From positions 838,501 through 902,500 of the forward strand of contig NC_079368.1 in the NCBI RefSeq assembly GCF_021018895.1: a DNA stretch of 64,000 nt, written 5' to 3'. Both the position numbers and the translations under genes were made by a program. Source of the DNA: Seriola aureovittata. Its lineage: Eukaryota > Chordata > Actinopteri > Carangiformes > Carangidae. Under the pieces are notes generated by a model. It was not told the DNA's origin. It searched no databases and saw only the letters and a list, made by a program, of their open reading frames with translations. This document shows positions 36,165 through 49,806 of this stretch, one piece after another; the first letter of the stretch is position 1, and each line of letters begins with the position of its first letter.

Positions 36165-38580
36165 CTTCAAAGAGGAGGAAAAGTCAGGATGTATGAAGCT
36201 GCTGCGACGCTGAGACTTGGCTTTGTTTCTGCATATGAAACTTTACAGGCCCAGTGTTTCTATATTGCCTGTCATGTGTTGTTAAGAGCAGCCTCTCTCT
36301 ATTAAAGCCTTCATCACACCACTTTATATGAGTGTGTGGGTACATCTGGCCAATGTATTTGGCATCCTCTGTAGATTCTGGCTCAGACACCTAACATGAG
36401 ACCTAAGAGCCCTCGGCACCCCGCCCGCCTGGCACCCGCTCCTCTGGGAAAGCAGGGCTGGGAGAACAGAATCAGGACATGCTGGAGAGCCTAGTGTGTG
36501 TGTGTGTGTGTGTGTGTCTGAGAGACGTTGACCCTTGCTCTTCTTACTGTTGGTTGCTTGTAATGTCGCTGATCCAGGATTTTAAGCCTCTTCTGTAAGT
36601 GGTTGTGTGTCGCTCTGCAGAAGTGTGCCACCGAAGAGCCTGAAATGCAAATGTGAATGTGGCTCATGGTGAAGACAACAGATCCTGCAGACCAGACTGA
36701 TGGGTCCGCTTAACCCACAGTAATATAGTAATCACTATCTGGTTAAGGACTATTAGCTTTAATGACACCTGCAGGTGCTAAACTCTCATGGAGCTTTTGT
36801 TTTGCTTCACAGGTCCATCATAATGTATCAGATTTCTGTAAGTTTATTATATGAGACACCATTGTCTCAATTAATTTGACTTCATGGTTTGTAGAGACGT
36901 TCAGTTGGTTAACGCATCACTGTGACCATCATGCTGCTTTTAATTGAATGGAATTTATATCAATGATCCACAACAATATTTTGCATTCGAATGCTCTTGC
37001 TTTTGAAGCTGCGATGTTAAAGGTGTAACGTAAAATACAACTTGTGAAACAGGTTAACAGTTTATGACAGTGTTTCTGGCATCCAACGCAAAGCTGCCAC
37101 TCGTGCCTCACTGTGCATGAGCTGATTTGTGCAAAAGTAAAGTTTCTTAAAGCTCCATATTTTCCTCTTCTTTTGTGTGATATTTGAATTGTTGATCCAT
37201 AAGAAGATATAAGTGTGGTTCATCTCAGTGTAGTTTTACATCTCCTCTCTCAGGCTTCTCTCCGGAGCTCTTGTAACAACAGGTCGGTGAGCCAATCAGA
37301 AGAGAGGAGGCTCTGAGCCTCTCTTCTGATTGGCTGACTGTTTTCTAAGTGATCCAATAAAAATATAGCAGATTTCAGGTTAACACTCAGAGAAACCAAA
37401 TCCTGTAAGGTTGGTGGGTCCAGGTGGGCGGGGTTTGTGACTCCTTTTTTGTGACATCACAAAGTTCCAGAAGTCCTGACAGCTCAGCTTCTGAATACAG
37501 GCTGTGTGCATTTCTCTGTGGACTGAGGCTTTGATACTTTCACAGTATTAATATCGAACCTAGACCTGATCTATAATCACACTACACATGGACAGAGACC
37601 TTTAGACTCTAAGGAGCTTTGAGCAGTTAACAATAATGTCAATTGTCAACAAATCCCATTAATTAAAAGACCAAAACTATGTGCTGGTCTCAACATGCCT
37701 TCCCTCAGCCCCAGTGTTTCCTATATTTTTAAAAACAAATCACAAATGTATAAAATCCCAACATCAGTGTATAAACGTCTTGTTCCAGCCAATAAACAAA
37801 AGCTTAAAGATTTGTTTTTTCTATCATAAAGGACAAAGAACAGCACCAAACTCCCCACTGTATAAAACCTGTATTGAGAGAATGTGTGAAAAAAATGTTT
37901 CAAATGATTAATCGACTAATGAATCTAAATCAATTCATTGGTATTTTTGGGGTTTTCGTGGGTTTTAACGATAATCAAATATACTGTATATAACCAGCCT
38001 TATTGTTTGTCGTGTTGATTTTCATGATGTACAGAAAAAAAATGCAATGGTCATCAGTAACAGTATGAAATGCTCCTTTAAAAGTCATGTCTTCTGTATT
38101 ATTTTTACCCTTGATTTTAATAACAGGAAGTGTAAAGGTCAAATCCAGGTCACCACTCTGAAGACACCAAGAACTCCTTTATAAACTGAAGAAGACAGAG
38201 TTGGTTTTAAAAACCATCAGATATTGTGAATCCAGTGAACCTTCAGGAAAATCCTGGATAGACAGTTTATCGTCTTTTGAATAACAGTTTCCTGGGAAAT
38301 AAAAACAGTGTCCATTAACACACAGTAAATTTTGGGTTACTAGCCTGTTGTGTTATTTTTCTGTGATGCTCGCCAAGGCTTTTTCCTTCCCCTGTAACTA
38401 CTGGATCAAATTCATATCACACATTAACGTAAAGCACGTGGCCAAATATGTTTCTTTTTCTTGTTTCCATCAGTGAGGATTTATAGGCTGAACTATGTTT
38501 TGTCCTTATATTGCACTGAGATGCAGTTTCAGCCAAGACATCCATATGTTTGTTTGACCTGATTGATTTCCTGGAGTGAG
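36165..38580. other. no gene recognised
   Basis: Mixed sequence; 36400-36660 is unique and GC-balanced with a short TG run near 36494-36517. 37192-37345 shares words with 12085-12180 (GTTGATCCATAAGAAGAT), a dispersed repeat. Confidence 0.45.
37290..37335. repeat. perfect 18-bp inverted repeat with 10-base loop
   Basis: AGCCAATCAGAAGAGAGG at 37290-37307 and its exact complement at 37318-37335, loop AGGCTCTGAG. Confidence 0.95.
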
Positions 38581-38586
38581 GGCTCT

Positions 38587-38588
<2 letters not shown>

Positions 38589-38647
<59 letters not shown>
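38589..38647 (+). repeat. (CA)n microsatellite
   Basis: About 29 perfect CA units. Confidence 0.98.
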
Positions 38648-38648
<1 letters not shown>

Positions 38649-39178
38649 CTCATACTCTTGTGTACTGGACATGTAGCCCTTTAGAGATGTAAGTGTGATC
38701 ACGTCCTCAAATTACTCACACTGATAATTACCATGTCTGTATGTTGCCTTTTTTTATTACACTCTGCAGGGTCTGTTTTTCAGATTTCATGTTTTGCTTA
38801 CAAAGTGTGATGCCTGCTTTTCTCGCAGCCTCTCCCTTGTTAAAGCTCAGTGTTAGAACAGATTATAAACTGATATTTTTAAGTGGAAAAATCTTCCCAC
38901 CTTTATGATCAGCTCGAGTCCCCGCTGCTGCTGGAGCCATGAGAACACTGAGCACATTTTGCTCCAGCAGAGTGAGGAAAAGCTGCTCATGAAAACAGAT
39001 TTTTTTATGATTACGCTTCCGGGACGTTTGCCAGCTACTATCACTCTCAGCTTTGGCACAGATGCTTATTTAAAGTCAAGTTTTTTTAGTGCCACATTTG
39101 GTTAAAGCGGTTGAATGTAACGGTCCTTATAAAACGGGATAATCAAATATAATGTGCACAGACAGCAGGTTGTAGCCC

Positions 39179-39179
<1 letters not shown>

Positions 39180-39207
<28 letters not shown>
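39180..39207 (+). repeat. (CA)n microsatellite
   Basis: About 14 CA units. Confidence 0.95.
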
Positions 39208-39209
<2 letters not shown>

Positions 39210-39211
<2 letters not shown>

Positions 39212-41049
39212 TTATACAGTGTACACACATACTTGTGGCTGTGATGCATGACAGAGTTACTTCTCACTGTATGATGAGTGAAAAGTGCAGAGGTCGGGTC
39301 CGATCACCATCAACAATCTTCTCTGCATTTTTTTTATTTTTAGATCCATAGTTATTTCCTATGTTTCCCAGAATTCTCTTCAACAAAGCATGAATGGATT
39401 ATTAGGCAACAGATATGTGAAGATAGAGAAGAACAAGTGGCCCCTCCCTGTAACTATCGAGGTGTATTCCAGTGATATTTTGCAGGGTGCAGCCAAAACT
39501 GTGAATAAACCTGAATAAACCTGAACACAGTGACTCAGTATGTTGTCATGTATTTTCTTCAGTATTATGCTGCAGATGAACAGAGGCCATCTAACTATAA
39601 TAATATCCAGTATCACGATATTTCCTGACATATGTGATATTTTTCATAATTGTATAGTATCAAAAAAAAGAAATTACACTAACCATTTCACTGCCGAGTT
39701 AACTGTACCATTTACCCCAGCATGTGACAAATAAAATTGCTTATACCTGAAACATAAAAATACAATGATATAATTTATATTATCATTATTTTAACAATAC
39801 AATAAAAACAAATAACTCATTTCAATGTAGCCTCCTGCAGTTGGAGCCTAAGTCTGATATTTTATCATGTTTAACAGATCAAACGTGGAGTTGGCTCAGT
39901 TTGATCCTTGACCCTCTCGGGACAGAAAATGTGAGTGAATTTGTGGCTTTAAATGGAAACGCTGGTTCACTGGTTTCAAATGTTGCACAAATATCTGAAA
40001 AAGAAAACAGATGATCTGTTGACTCGAAAAAGGAAAATGTGTCTCAGTGTTTGTTTCCATCATAAAGATGTATGTTCATGCTGGCTGTTGTTTAGTGAGG
40101 CCATTAGAGAGTGTGTGATTAGTACGCTCATGTTACACACGAGCAGGTACACAAGCAAAGGAGAAAGAAAAAGAAATGGAAGCAGATTTCTGTCCGTTTC
40201 CATCCTGATACAAACAACTAAACAAAGTCAATGTGCATGAAGCAGGTGAGAGGTGATGAGCATGAGAGGAAGTTCAGCTAAAGTGTGTTGACATGGATTT
40301 ATAATGTAAACAGTCCGTACCGTCCCTGCCCTCAGGTGAGAGCTATAGGAGTGTGCCAGCGGCTAGCATACTGGACCTCCATCGTCATGGTAACTACAAT
40401 ACACCTGTAGGCATGGTCACGGTTTAGTTAGGTTGAGGTACAAACACGACTTGGTTACGTTTAGGAAAAGGTTAAGGTATAGAGGACGTTTGTCACCATG
40501 GTTACAATATTAAAAATGGTTTAAGTTGCAGAAGGTTCATGGTGTCACATGGGAAACAAACAGCAGTGTCCATCCATCCAGTCCAACCTCCTCCTAATGT
40601 GGGCTTTGTTGCTCTTTATACTAGGTCACCTGACTGCCTCCTTCACGTAAATTGTCATGACAACAGCTGTGAGAGTTCATACAGATTAACAGTCCCGTAC
40701 GTGCACATGAGTCGATGAAGAACACAAATTATGTTGGAAGAAAAAGAGCGTTGGACGTGTTTCTGTTTGTTACAGAGTTGAGGATGACAGGAAGTGCAGC
40801 AGCAGCTCAGTGAGGATCAGTGTCTGGACCCTGGACTCTGGACTCAGCAGCAACTCCTCACATTCACAATCATTCACAATAAATATACTTTAACAAGTCA
40901 ATTCAACTTAAATCTGCCATTAACATGAAATAATTTAACACATTTTCACAGCAGGGGACGAGTCTGCTCATCTCAAGAGACAGAATCATAGTGTAGCATC
41001 TGAACAGCTGATATTTCTCATTTGTTTCAGGGAGAAAAAAGATTTTAGT
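39210..41049. other. no gene recognised between lhx2 3' end and the CA repeat
   Basis: AT-rich. 40430-40500 (TTTAGTTAGGTTGAGGTAC, ACTTGGTTACGTTTAGGAAA) resembles a common fish dispersed repeat. No coding exon seen. Confidence 0.5.
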
Positions 41050-41055
41050 TTTATT
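41050..41055 (-). terminator. lhx2: candidate polyadenylation signal AATAAA for lhx2
   Basis: The plus strand reads TTTATT here, so the minus strand carries AATAAA about 930 nt past the lhx2 stop. Such hexamers are common in AT-rich DNA. Confidence 0.3.
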
Positions 41056-41473
41056 TTCCATGAACGAGCTGAGATTAATTTGACCTGTTTTTTCATTTAC
41101 CTTAAAGTTAAAAATCAGCAGCCTCGTCACAGACACACAGGATGTGCTCGGTGTTATGGGAATTATTTCTTCATAGTGTGTAAATCACATGTCCGCCTCC
41201 ATGTTCAGATCAGATCAAGAGGTTTTTACAGATACTTCACTGGTTCCCACAGTTAAACAATCCAAACATCTGTAACGTCCTGCAGTGGTAACCTCTGTCT
41301 TTTGTTAACTGTGTCTTCAGGTGAAACCTGTCTCCTCATCCGTCCAAACAGAATCACACCAGTCAAAGTGAGGAAGAGGATTTTTTTCTGTTATCAAACT
41401 GAAGAAGATGGCGGCAGCTTCTGCGTTTAGTTTTGTTTAGTTTGCTCTGCAGACTGTCTATCACTGCCTGTAC

Positions 41474-41508
<35 letters not shown>

Positions 41509-41984
41509 GTGGAGGTCACGGTCTCAGTCTGAGTGCAGCAGTGATTGAGGATGTGATGGAGTGTAAGGCACATGGCAGTCGGAGGATATTGTAACCTGTG
41601 TTTAATCTCAGTTGTTCAAAAAAGAATTTTTTACAATCCTTCTAACAGTGACTCTTGTACAACAACATAAATACTGTGCTGGAAAAAATGAATTTCCAAA
41701 AATTAAGCAGTTTTTTTCCCCCGCAGTCTCTTTCTGTAAACATTGAAAAATGCAAATCAAGTCTCAGTTCTCCACAAGACAACAACATCAAAATAACAAC
41801 AACTGTTCCATTTGTAAGGCTTGGCCGCCTCACTATGCAAATAGTCTCTAATGGGCTCAGAGGAAAATGAAATCTTTTTTTTTTTTTTTTTGTTTCCGTT
41901 ACCTTCTCTTTTCTAATCCATTTAATGTTGGAGAGTCAACAGTGCTCAGTTTAGATCCAGGAGGGAGGGGCAGAGGCGGCGCCA
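41050..41984 (-). other. lhx2: probable lhx2 3' untranslated region
   Basis: Sequence downstream of the lhx2 stop. It has T-rich tracts, a CA repeat at about 41475-41505 and a perfect octamer ATGCAAAT at 41835-41842 in a unique-looking block. A minus-strand AATAAA at 41050-41055 is a plausible end; ATTAAA variants lie nearer the stop. The true end cannot be fixed without transcripts. Confidence 0.45.
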
Positions 41985-42275
41985 TCAGAAGAGGCTAGTC
42001 AGCGTGGTCTGTGACGGGCTCCGGCACTCGTGGCCGTCCATGCCGCCCGGCACTGAGGTGAGCACGGAGGTGACGGTGGGCATGGTGGGATTGGTCAAGT
42101 CTGTCAGGGTGGTGGGGGTGCTGGAGGGGCTCATGGAGGCGTTGGAGATCTCTGACGCCGGGCCCGACGGCGTCCCGCCCTGCAGCGCGGAGCCATCGGA
42201 TGCCTTGTCCACGCCGGTGCTTTCCTGACGCAGCAGGTTCCTCCTGAACTTGGCCCGAGCGTTTTGGAACCAGAC
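41985..42275 (-). CDS. lhx2: lhx2 coding exon 5 (end of homeodomain and C-terminal tail)
   Basis: 291 nt ending in TGA. The acceptor is TTTTCCTGCAG, entering in phase 0. It encodes VWFQNARAKFRRNLLRQE, then a Ser/Thr/Pro-rich tail (TPSGPASEISNASMSPSST) ending QTTLTSLF. The tail with GPASEISNAS and VLTSVPGG separates LHX2 from LHX9, whose tail is shorter here. Confidence 0.96.
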   Translation of the reverse strand, partial: VWFQNARAKFRRNLLRQESTGVDKASDGSALQGGTPSGPASEISNASMSPSSTPTTLTDLTNPTMPTVTSVLTSVPGGMDGHECRSPSQTTLTSLF

Positions 42276-45200
42276 CTGCAGGAAAATACGATGAAATGAC
42301 TTTAATGTTGCTGCAGGAGACGTGACGCACCATTCACTCACACAGACTCCACACTCACTGATATCTGAGGCCTTTCTGCTGCAACGCCACAAACTAAAGA
42401 GTCAAAACATCTAGTTCTGCATTCATTTGTCAGGTTTTACGGATTAGTCATTTTTACTTCCTGTTACTGTTACTTCCTGGATCATTCACAGAACTGACTC
42501 CAGTGAAAACTGCACTGGTGTCTGGGTGATTCTGAAGCAGCCAGGACAATGTTTCTGGACAGACATGGTATCAGACTTCTGCAGAAATCTCTCATACACA
42601 TTTCTCAAAACAAAAACAAAAGCAAAACCAACTAGAGGCCGGTGAAGACACCTGAGCTTTTCCAGTAAGAATCAAACACAGCATTTTCTAAAGTAGCCAT
42701 CGACTTCGGTCCGTTACCATCATGATTAAAAAAGTTTCTCACAGATATTGAATTTGTGTCGCTGAACACAGGACATCATGTCTGCAGCAGGTAACAGAGA
42801 ACACACAAGTAACAGCAGACATGATGCTCACTCTGATGGAGCACCTGCTGTATGTGAGGCAGGTTTCCAGGCTCTGTTCATTCATTCTGATGCTTCGGTA
42901 AATGAAAGGGAGACCTGTGGCTGCCTGAGAGGGGGGACAACACGTTCAGACAGTCCTCACAAAAAAATGTCTTTGTGTTTCCCTGACGAGGAGCTTTAGC
43001 ACGTTTGCTTCTTCTGTCAGACAGATGCAGCGTTACAGAGCCTCAGACCCGTGGAGGAGGAGGACTGAGTGCAGGGATGGGTCGACCACGAGAGTCTACA
43101 GACCACGCTGACCCCTAATCTTGAAGTGGCACTAATCAATATTTTTATGTGTGATGTGAAAGTAGCGATTCACAGAGAGTTTTGACCCAAATCTGCAGTG
43201 TTATGAAACACTTCTGTGTTTCTTGGCACATTGTTTTGGTCTCTTCGTCTGTTCTGGTTCAGGATTTGTTTTTCTTCTCTCCTTGCTCAGAACCAAACCT
43301 CAGACAGACTCAGTGAGCTGCTAGCTGGTCAGCATGTCATTGTTTATGGCCATGAGCAGCTGAGCCACGCCAACACAGTGAAGTTGTTTCTACCTGCACC
43401 ACTAATTAACTTCCATTAACTCAGTGACAGCATTTCCTGTAACTTTTCCAAAATAAAAGTGTCACAGTGTTTTTTGCGAGCAGACACCTTTTAATGTGAA
43501 GCAGGGAGAGCAGGAAGTGTGACCTCACACTGTAAACAGCAAAATAAGGCTGAAAGAAACAGAATCACATCAGCTCCACTTCAGACACGGAGACCTCGTC
43601 TCCAAGACAGACACCTGAGGACACAGCTGAAGGCCGAGACGAACTGCATCAGTCTGCAGAACCACAACGCTCAGATGGGATGTTTTTGAAAGGATGAGGC
43701 ACTATGTATTTTGTCATCAAAAATTTGCAGCAAAATGGTGAAAATATGCCCCCCCCCCCCTCCATTAGTTGTGAGTGAAGAGTCTCCTCACGTTTGTGTA
43801 AAGTGTGTTTGCAGATCAAAAATTAAGGTAAAGCCAGGGGTGTGAGTTATGAAGATTGGGCAATAAAACAGGCCGCGCTCTAGTCATCACCAAATGATCT
43901 GACTGCCCCCCCCACATCGTCTTGCTTCATCCTAAAACTGCACTTTAATTTGATTCCATGGCTTTATTTTCAGATAACATAAAACAGTACACGTTATAGC
44001 TCACAGTCCTAATGAACACTCATACAGGATCCAAGTAACGAGTCTTTAAGTCTGGCAGTTGGTGTCCAGTCAACATCTGTAAAAGCCTTTACTCTTTATG
44101 GCTACTCACAGAGAAATAAGCTTTTCTTTTATCATTGCACATGAACACAGAGCATTGATGAATAAGACTGCACCTGTAAACACTGTGTACTGAGAAAAGA
44201 CGCTGCGATTCAGTCGTTATTCTCACATCATCAACAGCAGATTAACGTCCGGAGCAGCGTCCTGCTCCTCACTGTCCCTGATCTTAATCCACTTCCATTC
44301 TTTGAAATGAATTTTCCCTCACTTCTTCTACAGTAAACTGTGGTGTATGAGCTGCAGTGTGGGATGGGTGGTGCTGGAGCATGTTAGCGATGGAGTGGTG
44401 ATGGAGCCATGGGAAACAGGCGGAGGGAGACGCGCTTCAGCTGGAATAACAGGCACCGAAACTCCAGCGCATCAAAGCAAAACGACTGCTTTGTTTTCTC
44501 TGAGCGTTAATTAAAGCAGCAGGATGATTTTTCTTCTTTTTTTTCCCTCAGAAAAAAATTTGATTCGGAACCTTTTTGTCTCATTTTTCTTCTCCTCAGT
44601 CCCCCTGATGATTCGCTGTCGTCGTTTGTGGAAATCAAACATGGTGTTGTTGCGTTCTCTTTCTTGGTGTGAAACACAGAGCATTTTGTTTTTCATCCCC
44701 TAGTCCTCAGCATCACATTACTAATCTCAAATACATTTCGTTTTTTTTATGGATTTGCTTTTTTTTCAGTTAGATTTTCCTTGAGGAAGCTCTTCCTTTT
44801 CACAGCATTATTGTTTTTTTTAATTGCGTTTTTTTTTCAATTGAAATTAGAAAAAGTAAAAGAACAGAAAATAAAGCAAGAAAATCCCTCCTCTCTTTTT
44901 ATTCAGCTTGTTTGCAGCTTCCTGATGATTTTCCAAGAATCTCACTGGAATGAGAAACAGCGATGTCTTAAACCAAAGCAGCTGATTTGGCTTCTCTCAG
45001 GAAAAACTCACTTCATATGTTTGGATGTTTGGAAACGAGCTGATTTGCATTGGAAACAAGAGGAATTCTTTCACCCCCGTTGGCATGTGCCTCTGTTTCT
45101 GCTTCCCGAGGGAAAGAGAGCCGGGTCTGGTGTGCGGTGAGAGGCTGCTGCGGTTACCTGTAAAACCCGCTTGGTGAGGCCGGTCTTCTGGGCGAGCTGC

Positions 45201-45936
45201 TTAAGGTCCTTGGCGTCTGGGTTGTGGTTGATGGCGAAGTAGGACTTCATCGTCCTCAGCTGGTGGTGCTTGAAGGATGTCCGCATGCGCTTGGTCTTCT
45301 GACTGGAGCTGTACTGAGAGTCCCGGTCCATGGACTCGCCGTCGTTCTCATTGCAGCTCAGCGCTGCGGGGCGGCGGGGAGAAGGAGAGGAGGACGGGTT
45401 AAACAGAGGGAACTCTGATCCAATCAATTATCATACATTTCATCTGTTTAGTATTTTTACTGCTGGTTGGGTGATTGCATCATTTTTCAGACCCTGTTTT
45501 TAGGTCCTAAAATTCTCATGACTCCAAAAATTAAAGAGTAGTTTTCAATTTTCAAAAGCATCTGACAGAAATAAGACACTGCTAAAAATCAACAAATATC
45601 CCAAGAAAATGAGGAAAACTTTGCACTTAAAACGAGCACACGAGTCCTGGACTCTGGTGCTGCTGAACAATAATGTGAGCGGGAAAGGAAAGAAGTTGTG
45701 AGGTGTTTCAGACTCTTTTTAACGTGACTGTCCATCTTCATAACATGTTCTCACTTCAATCTACATCCTTCTCCCCATTTAAATCTATTAAATCGACCCC
45801 ATCTTCTACAGTGACACTGCGACCTGACAGATGTTTCCTGCAGCTGCACATCATCCTCCACCCTGCACCTCGTATGTCTGTCCCTGTCTCCATGTCTGTC
45901 TACCCTGGGAAGAAATGCTAGCCTGGCTATTAGCCT

Positions 45937-45973
<37 letters not shown>

Positions 45974-46928
45974 ACACTCACACACACACACGACAAAAAC
46001 AACAACACACATGTATTTGTCCCAGCCTGCAAATTTCCTGGCAACACTCAAAGTGTTGCTGCATGCATAACAGTTCAATATCAGAACGCTGCAAATGACG
46101 AATATGAAGTGAGTGAAAACCATCAGAATAACACTTCACTTAATTAGCCCAGAACAAATGCTGCTTTCTGGGCAAAGCATATGTTGCAGCATTTTAACAA
46201 AGAGCAGCCTGTTTCCTGCTCGTCGTCCTCACACACAACATCTTCCTCTCAGTGTGAACAGCGTCTCAGAGTCTCCGTGCCGCTCAGGGACGCCACATGT
46301 TCTCATGTGACTGTTCAGGTGAAGCTTTCATGTTGTTTCTGGCTGTTATCAGAAGAGGGCGCACTGCCACTTCACTCCCATCCTCATCCTGCTTCAAGTT
46401 TTTTCCTCCACACAAGTTTTTTTTTTTTTTACTAAATACCCACAGAGGATTAAAAACATTTTACTCTGAGATTAGACTTCCTTCACTTTTTTTTTTTATC
46501 TTGTTCAGATTTGAAGAAAATGTGTATTTTTGTTTTTACAGCAGATTCACTCATATCAGGAACTCTACAAAATACACTTGGCAGCATCTTATAATACAGG
46601 AAGTGATGCTTCTTCTGTCAACATGTAAATAAAAGGACAGAATATCATTATTTCCCTTGTTGCAGCTTTTTAAATTAAACTGTCTGAAGCAACAAAACTG
46701 ACAGAAAAATATAATTTCCTTCCTGTTGTTGACCAAAATCAGAGTCACATTTATACTCCACAACTGGAGGTTAATTAACTAAAGTTGAAAAATGAGACTA
46801 AGATAATGTTGCAGCAGTAAAGTTCCTGTTTCCCTCTGCTCGGTCTTCCATGGAATAACTCATCAAATCACATTGATCCCTCTGGTGCACACCCAGTTTT
46901 GCTCCGTCCCAATGAAGAAAAGGCTCCA

Positions 46929-46978
<50 letters not shown>

Positions 46979-48589
46979 GTTGGGGGTGTGGGGTGGGGGT
47001 GGTTGGTGGTGGGGTGTTAGGGTCTGTAGATGTCTATGGAGCCTGACAAGTGGAAAAGGGTGAAAGCAAAAGCCAGAACATCAAACAACTTTTCCTTTTT
47101 ATCCCTTAAAGACGAAACAAAACTGCCCTTTAAAAAAAAGAAAATAACTGAAACATGAATAAAAAACTGTTGCAAATCATTATTTTTAACATTATCGTTT
47201 AGTTGTTTTCTGCTGCAGTGAAATGTAAATGAAGCTGTGAGAAAGTTCAGTCCACGTGTCTGACACGTTTAAAATGTGACTGTGGCCTGAATGTATTTAT
47301 TTTACAAATCTTCCAACGGAAACACAATGAACTTCATATATAATGATATTTTAAGAAAAATTAAATCAAGTTTTCTTTACATTGAATATTAAGCACAATA
47401 CATCTGTTTATGGATGTTATAAATATAATAACACCAGGACCTAAAGCTGCTGTTATGTCACTGTGAGGAACACATAATAGATTATATTTATATTGTATAC
47501 ATAAATATATATCTATATATATATATTAGAATACTTCCTATGATGCAGTTGACACTGTTAAACAGAGTTTTCCTGGATGAAGCCTGTCAGTCTTTAGTCA
47601 CTCATAATGTTTATTTTGCTTCTCTGTTTTAAATCTAAAATTATTATTTTTTCAAAACAGGTTAAAGCAGGAATTATACATTAGTCTGATTAGGCCTTAT
47701 ATGTATTTTATATATATATATATAAACGCTTGTTTTCTGAACCCAGCTCTAAATAACAACAGCTCTCCTGTCAGCAGGTAAACATCTCACCTGCGTTATA
47801 AGCCGCCAGCTCGGTCCCCGGCCCGGGGCTCTTCCTCTTCCTGGGCCGGCCTTTCTGCACTGTCCCCACGCCGTTGAAGTAGGATAGTCCAAGCGTGTTG
47901 GCCGGGCCCAGGCCTTTGTGCGGGACCACGTCCGCGTGGTTAAAGTGTGTCTGATATTCTCCCTGGATGAGAGTCTCAAAGTGCAGCCGACAGTACACCA
48001 GACTGTCCTTCATGCCAAAGTGGTCCCCAGTGGTCAGCATCTTGCTGCACGTGGTGCAGGTGAAGCAGTTGAGGTGGTAGACCAGGTCCCGGGCTCGCAT
48101 CACCATCTCCGAGGCTGAGATCCCCAGGTGGCACCGAGCGCATCTCTGCACCGAAAATCTTCTGCGGACAACACAGAAACCTCATCAGCGGCTGGTCACG
48201 GAGCCTGGCGGGAACTGCAGCGTGTCAGCGCGGGGCAGGCTCCGTGACCTGAGCAGCCGAACTAACACACAGTTTAACACCAAGTTTCCCTCCCAGCAAA
48301 CTTTAAACCTGAAGACTGACTGAAGCCCCGCGAACGTCACTTTCAGCTAAACCTGAGCTGGAAATGTTTTTTCATTTTTCTAATTTAACAATAATTCTTT
48401 ATTCAGGGCTTCCCTGTCAGTGATGGGGGTGGTGAGGAGAGGGTGTGTGTGTGTGTGTGTGTCTGTGTGTGTGTGTGGGGGGGGGTGTGGGGTGGGGTGG
48501 GGGGTGTTGATGATCTGAACATTCAATATAGGTGGTGAATAAAGCCACAAAATATGGAGAATGTTCATCAGCTCAAGATCATATTATTA

Positions 48590-48649
<60 letters not shown>

Positions 48650-49772
48650 TTTTTCAGAGGACAGAAGCTCTGAAGTAGAAATCATGAATAAATTCAGCTG
48701 TTTTTTGGAACCAAATGAAGGAAATTTGTTTTTTATATGATGATATGTTTTTTTATATATTGCCGTTTGCCACTTTGATGTCACTTTAACTGCAAGAGAT
48801 TAAAACTCATTAAAAAACGAATTCACTAATTGAAATGAATTTGAAACACATATATATCCCGAACATTTTATAACATTTCTTTCATCCCGGTTCGTCCCGG
48901 GTTGGGACCGTGGAGGTCCAGGCCCGGGCTGTGCGCCCCCCTACCTGTAGTAGTCCTCCTTGCAGTAGATGCTGCCGTCCTTGCTGAAGCAGGTGAGCTC
49001 AGACTCCAGGTTCAGTTTGCACTCGCAGCACTTGAGGCAGCGCATGTGCCACTGCTTGTCCACGGCCAGCAGGTAGTAGCGGTCCGCGATCTTCCTGCCG
49101 CAGCCCGCGCACAGGGCCACGCGCTCGCTGGTCATACACGGCATAGACTGCGGAGAGAGGCAGGAGGACACGGCGTCAAATAAAACGAATTAAAGGGAAA
49201 GGATTTAGCAGAACATCGTGAAAGACTGACGTTAAATCAACACAAGAGGGAGAGACCGAGTCTGTTCGCTTTTTATTCTCACACTGAGGAGCGCAGCTGC
49301 TGTCAGACAGAGGAATATTTCTTATTATTTAGAATATATCTCAATGGTGAATTATTTTCGTTGGAATAAATATATATAACGATATTAAAATACATATGTG
49401 GGTTAAAATTGAAATTCAATGAGAAAAGGTCAAACAAACTCTCCTGTACTCCTCTGTGAGAAATGTTACAGGAATATTTTAGGAAATGAGGTCTTTAGGT
49501 TAAAAACACAGGCAGACGCTCTACTGTGAATAATATGAATCACAATGAGAAATTATATTTGGCTCTTATGGCCATTATTATAATATTAATATTTCTGACA
49601 GTGTCTCCACACTAACAGAAAAACAGCAGCAATTTTACACTTATTAACTATTAACTTCTATTTAAACTGAGTGTAGAAATATTGTCATTTTTGGTGGAGG
49701 AGTTTGTGCGATTAATTTCTCATAATAATTATAATTATAATTATTATAAATATTGGGCTTATAATAATGCGT

Positions 49773-49806
<34 letters not shown>

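Noticed and set aside
35806..36305. long His/Thr and Cys/Val open frames
   Set aside because: They are translations of the CA/TG array on each strand.
44781..45140. 119-codon plus-strand frame with hydrophobic start resembling a signal peptide
   Set aside because: Lies in lhx2 intron 4 in T-rich DNA; the Phe/Leu-rich start reflects poly(T), and no domain follows.
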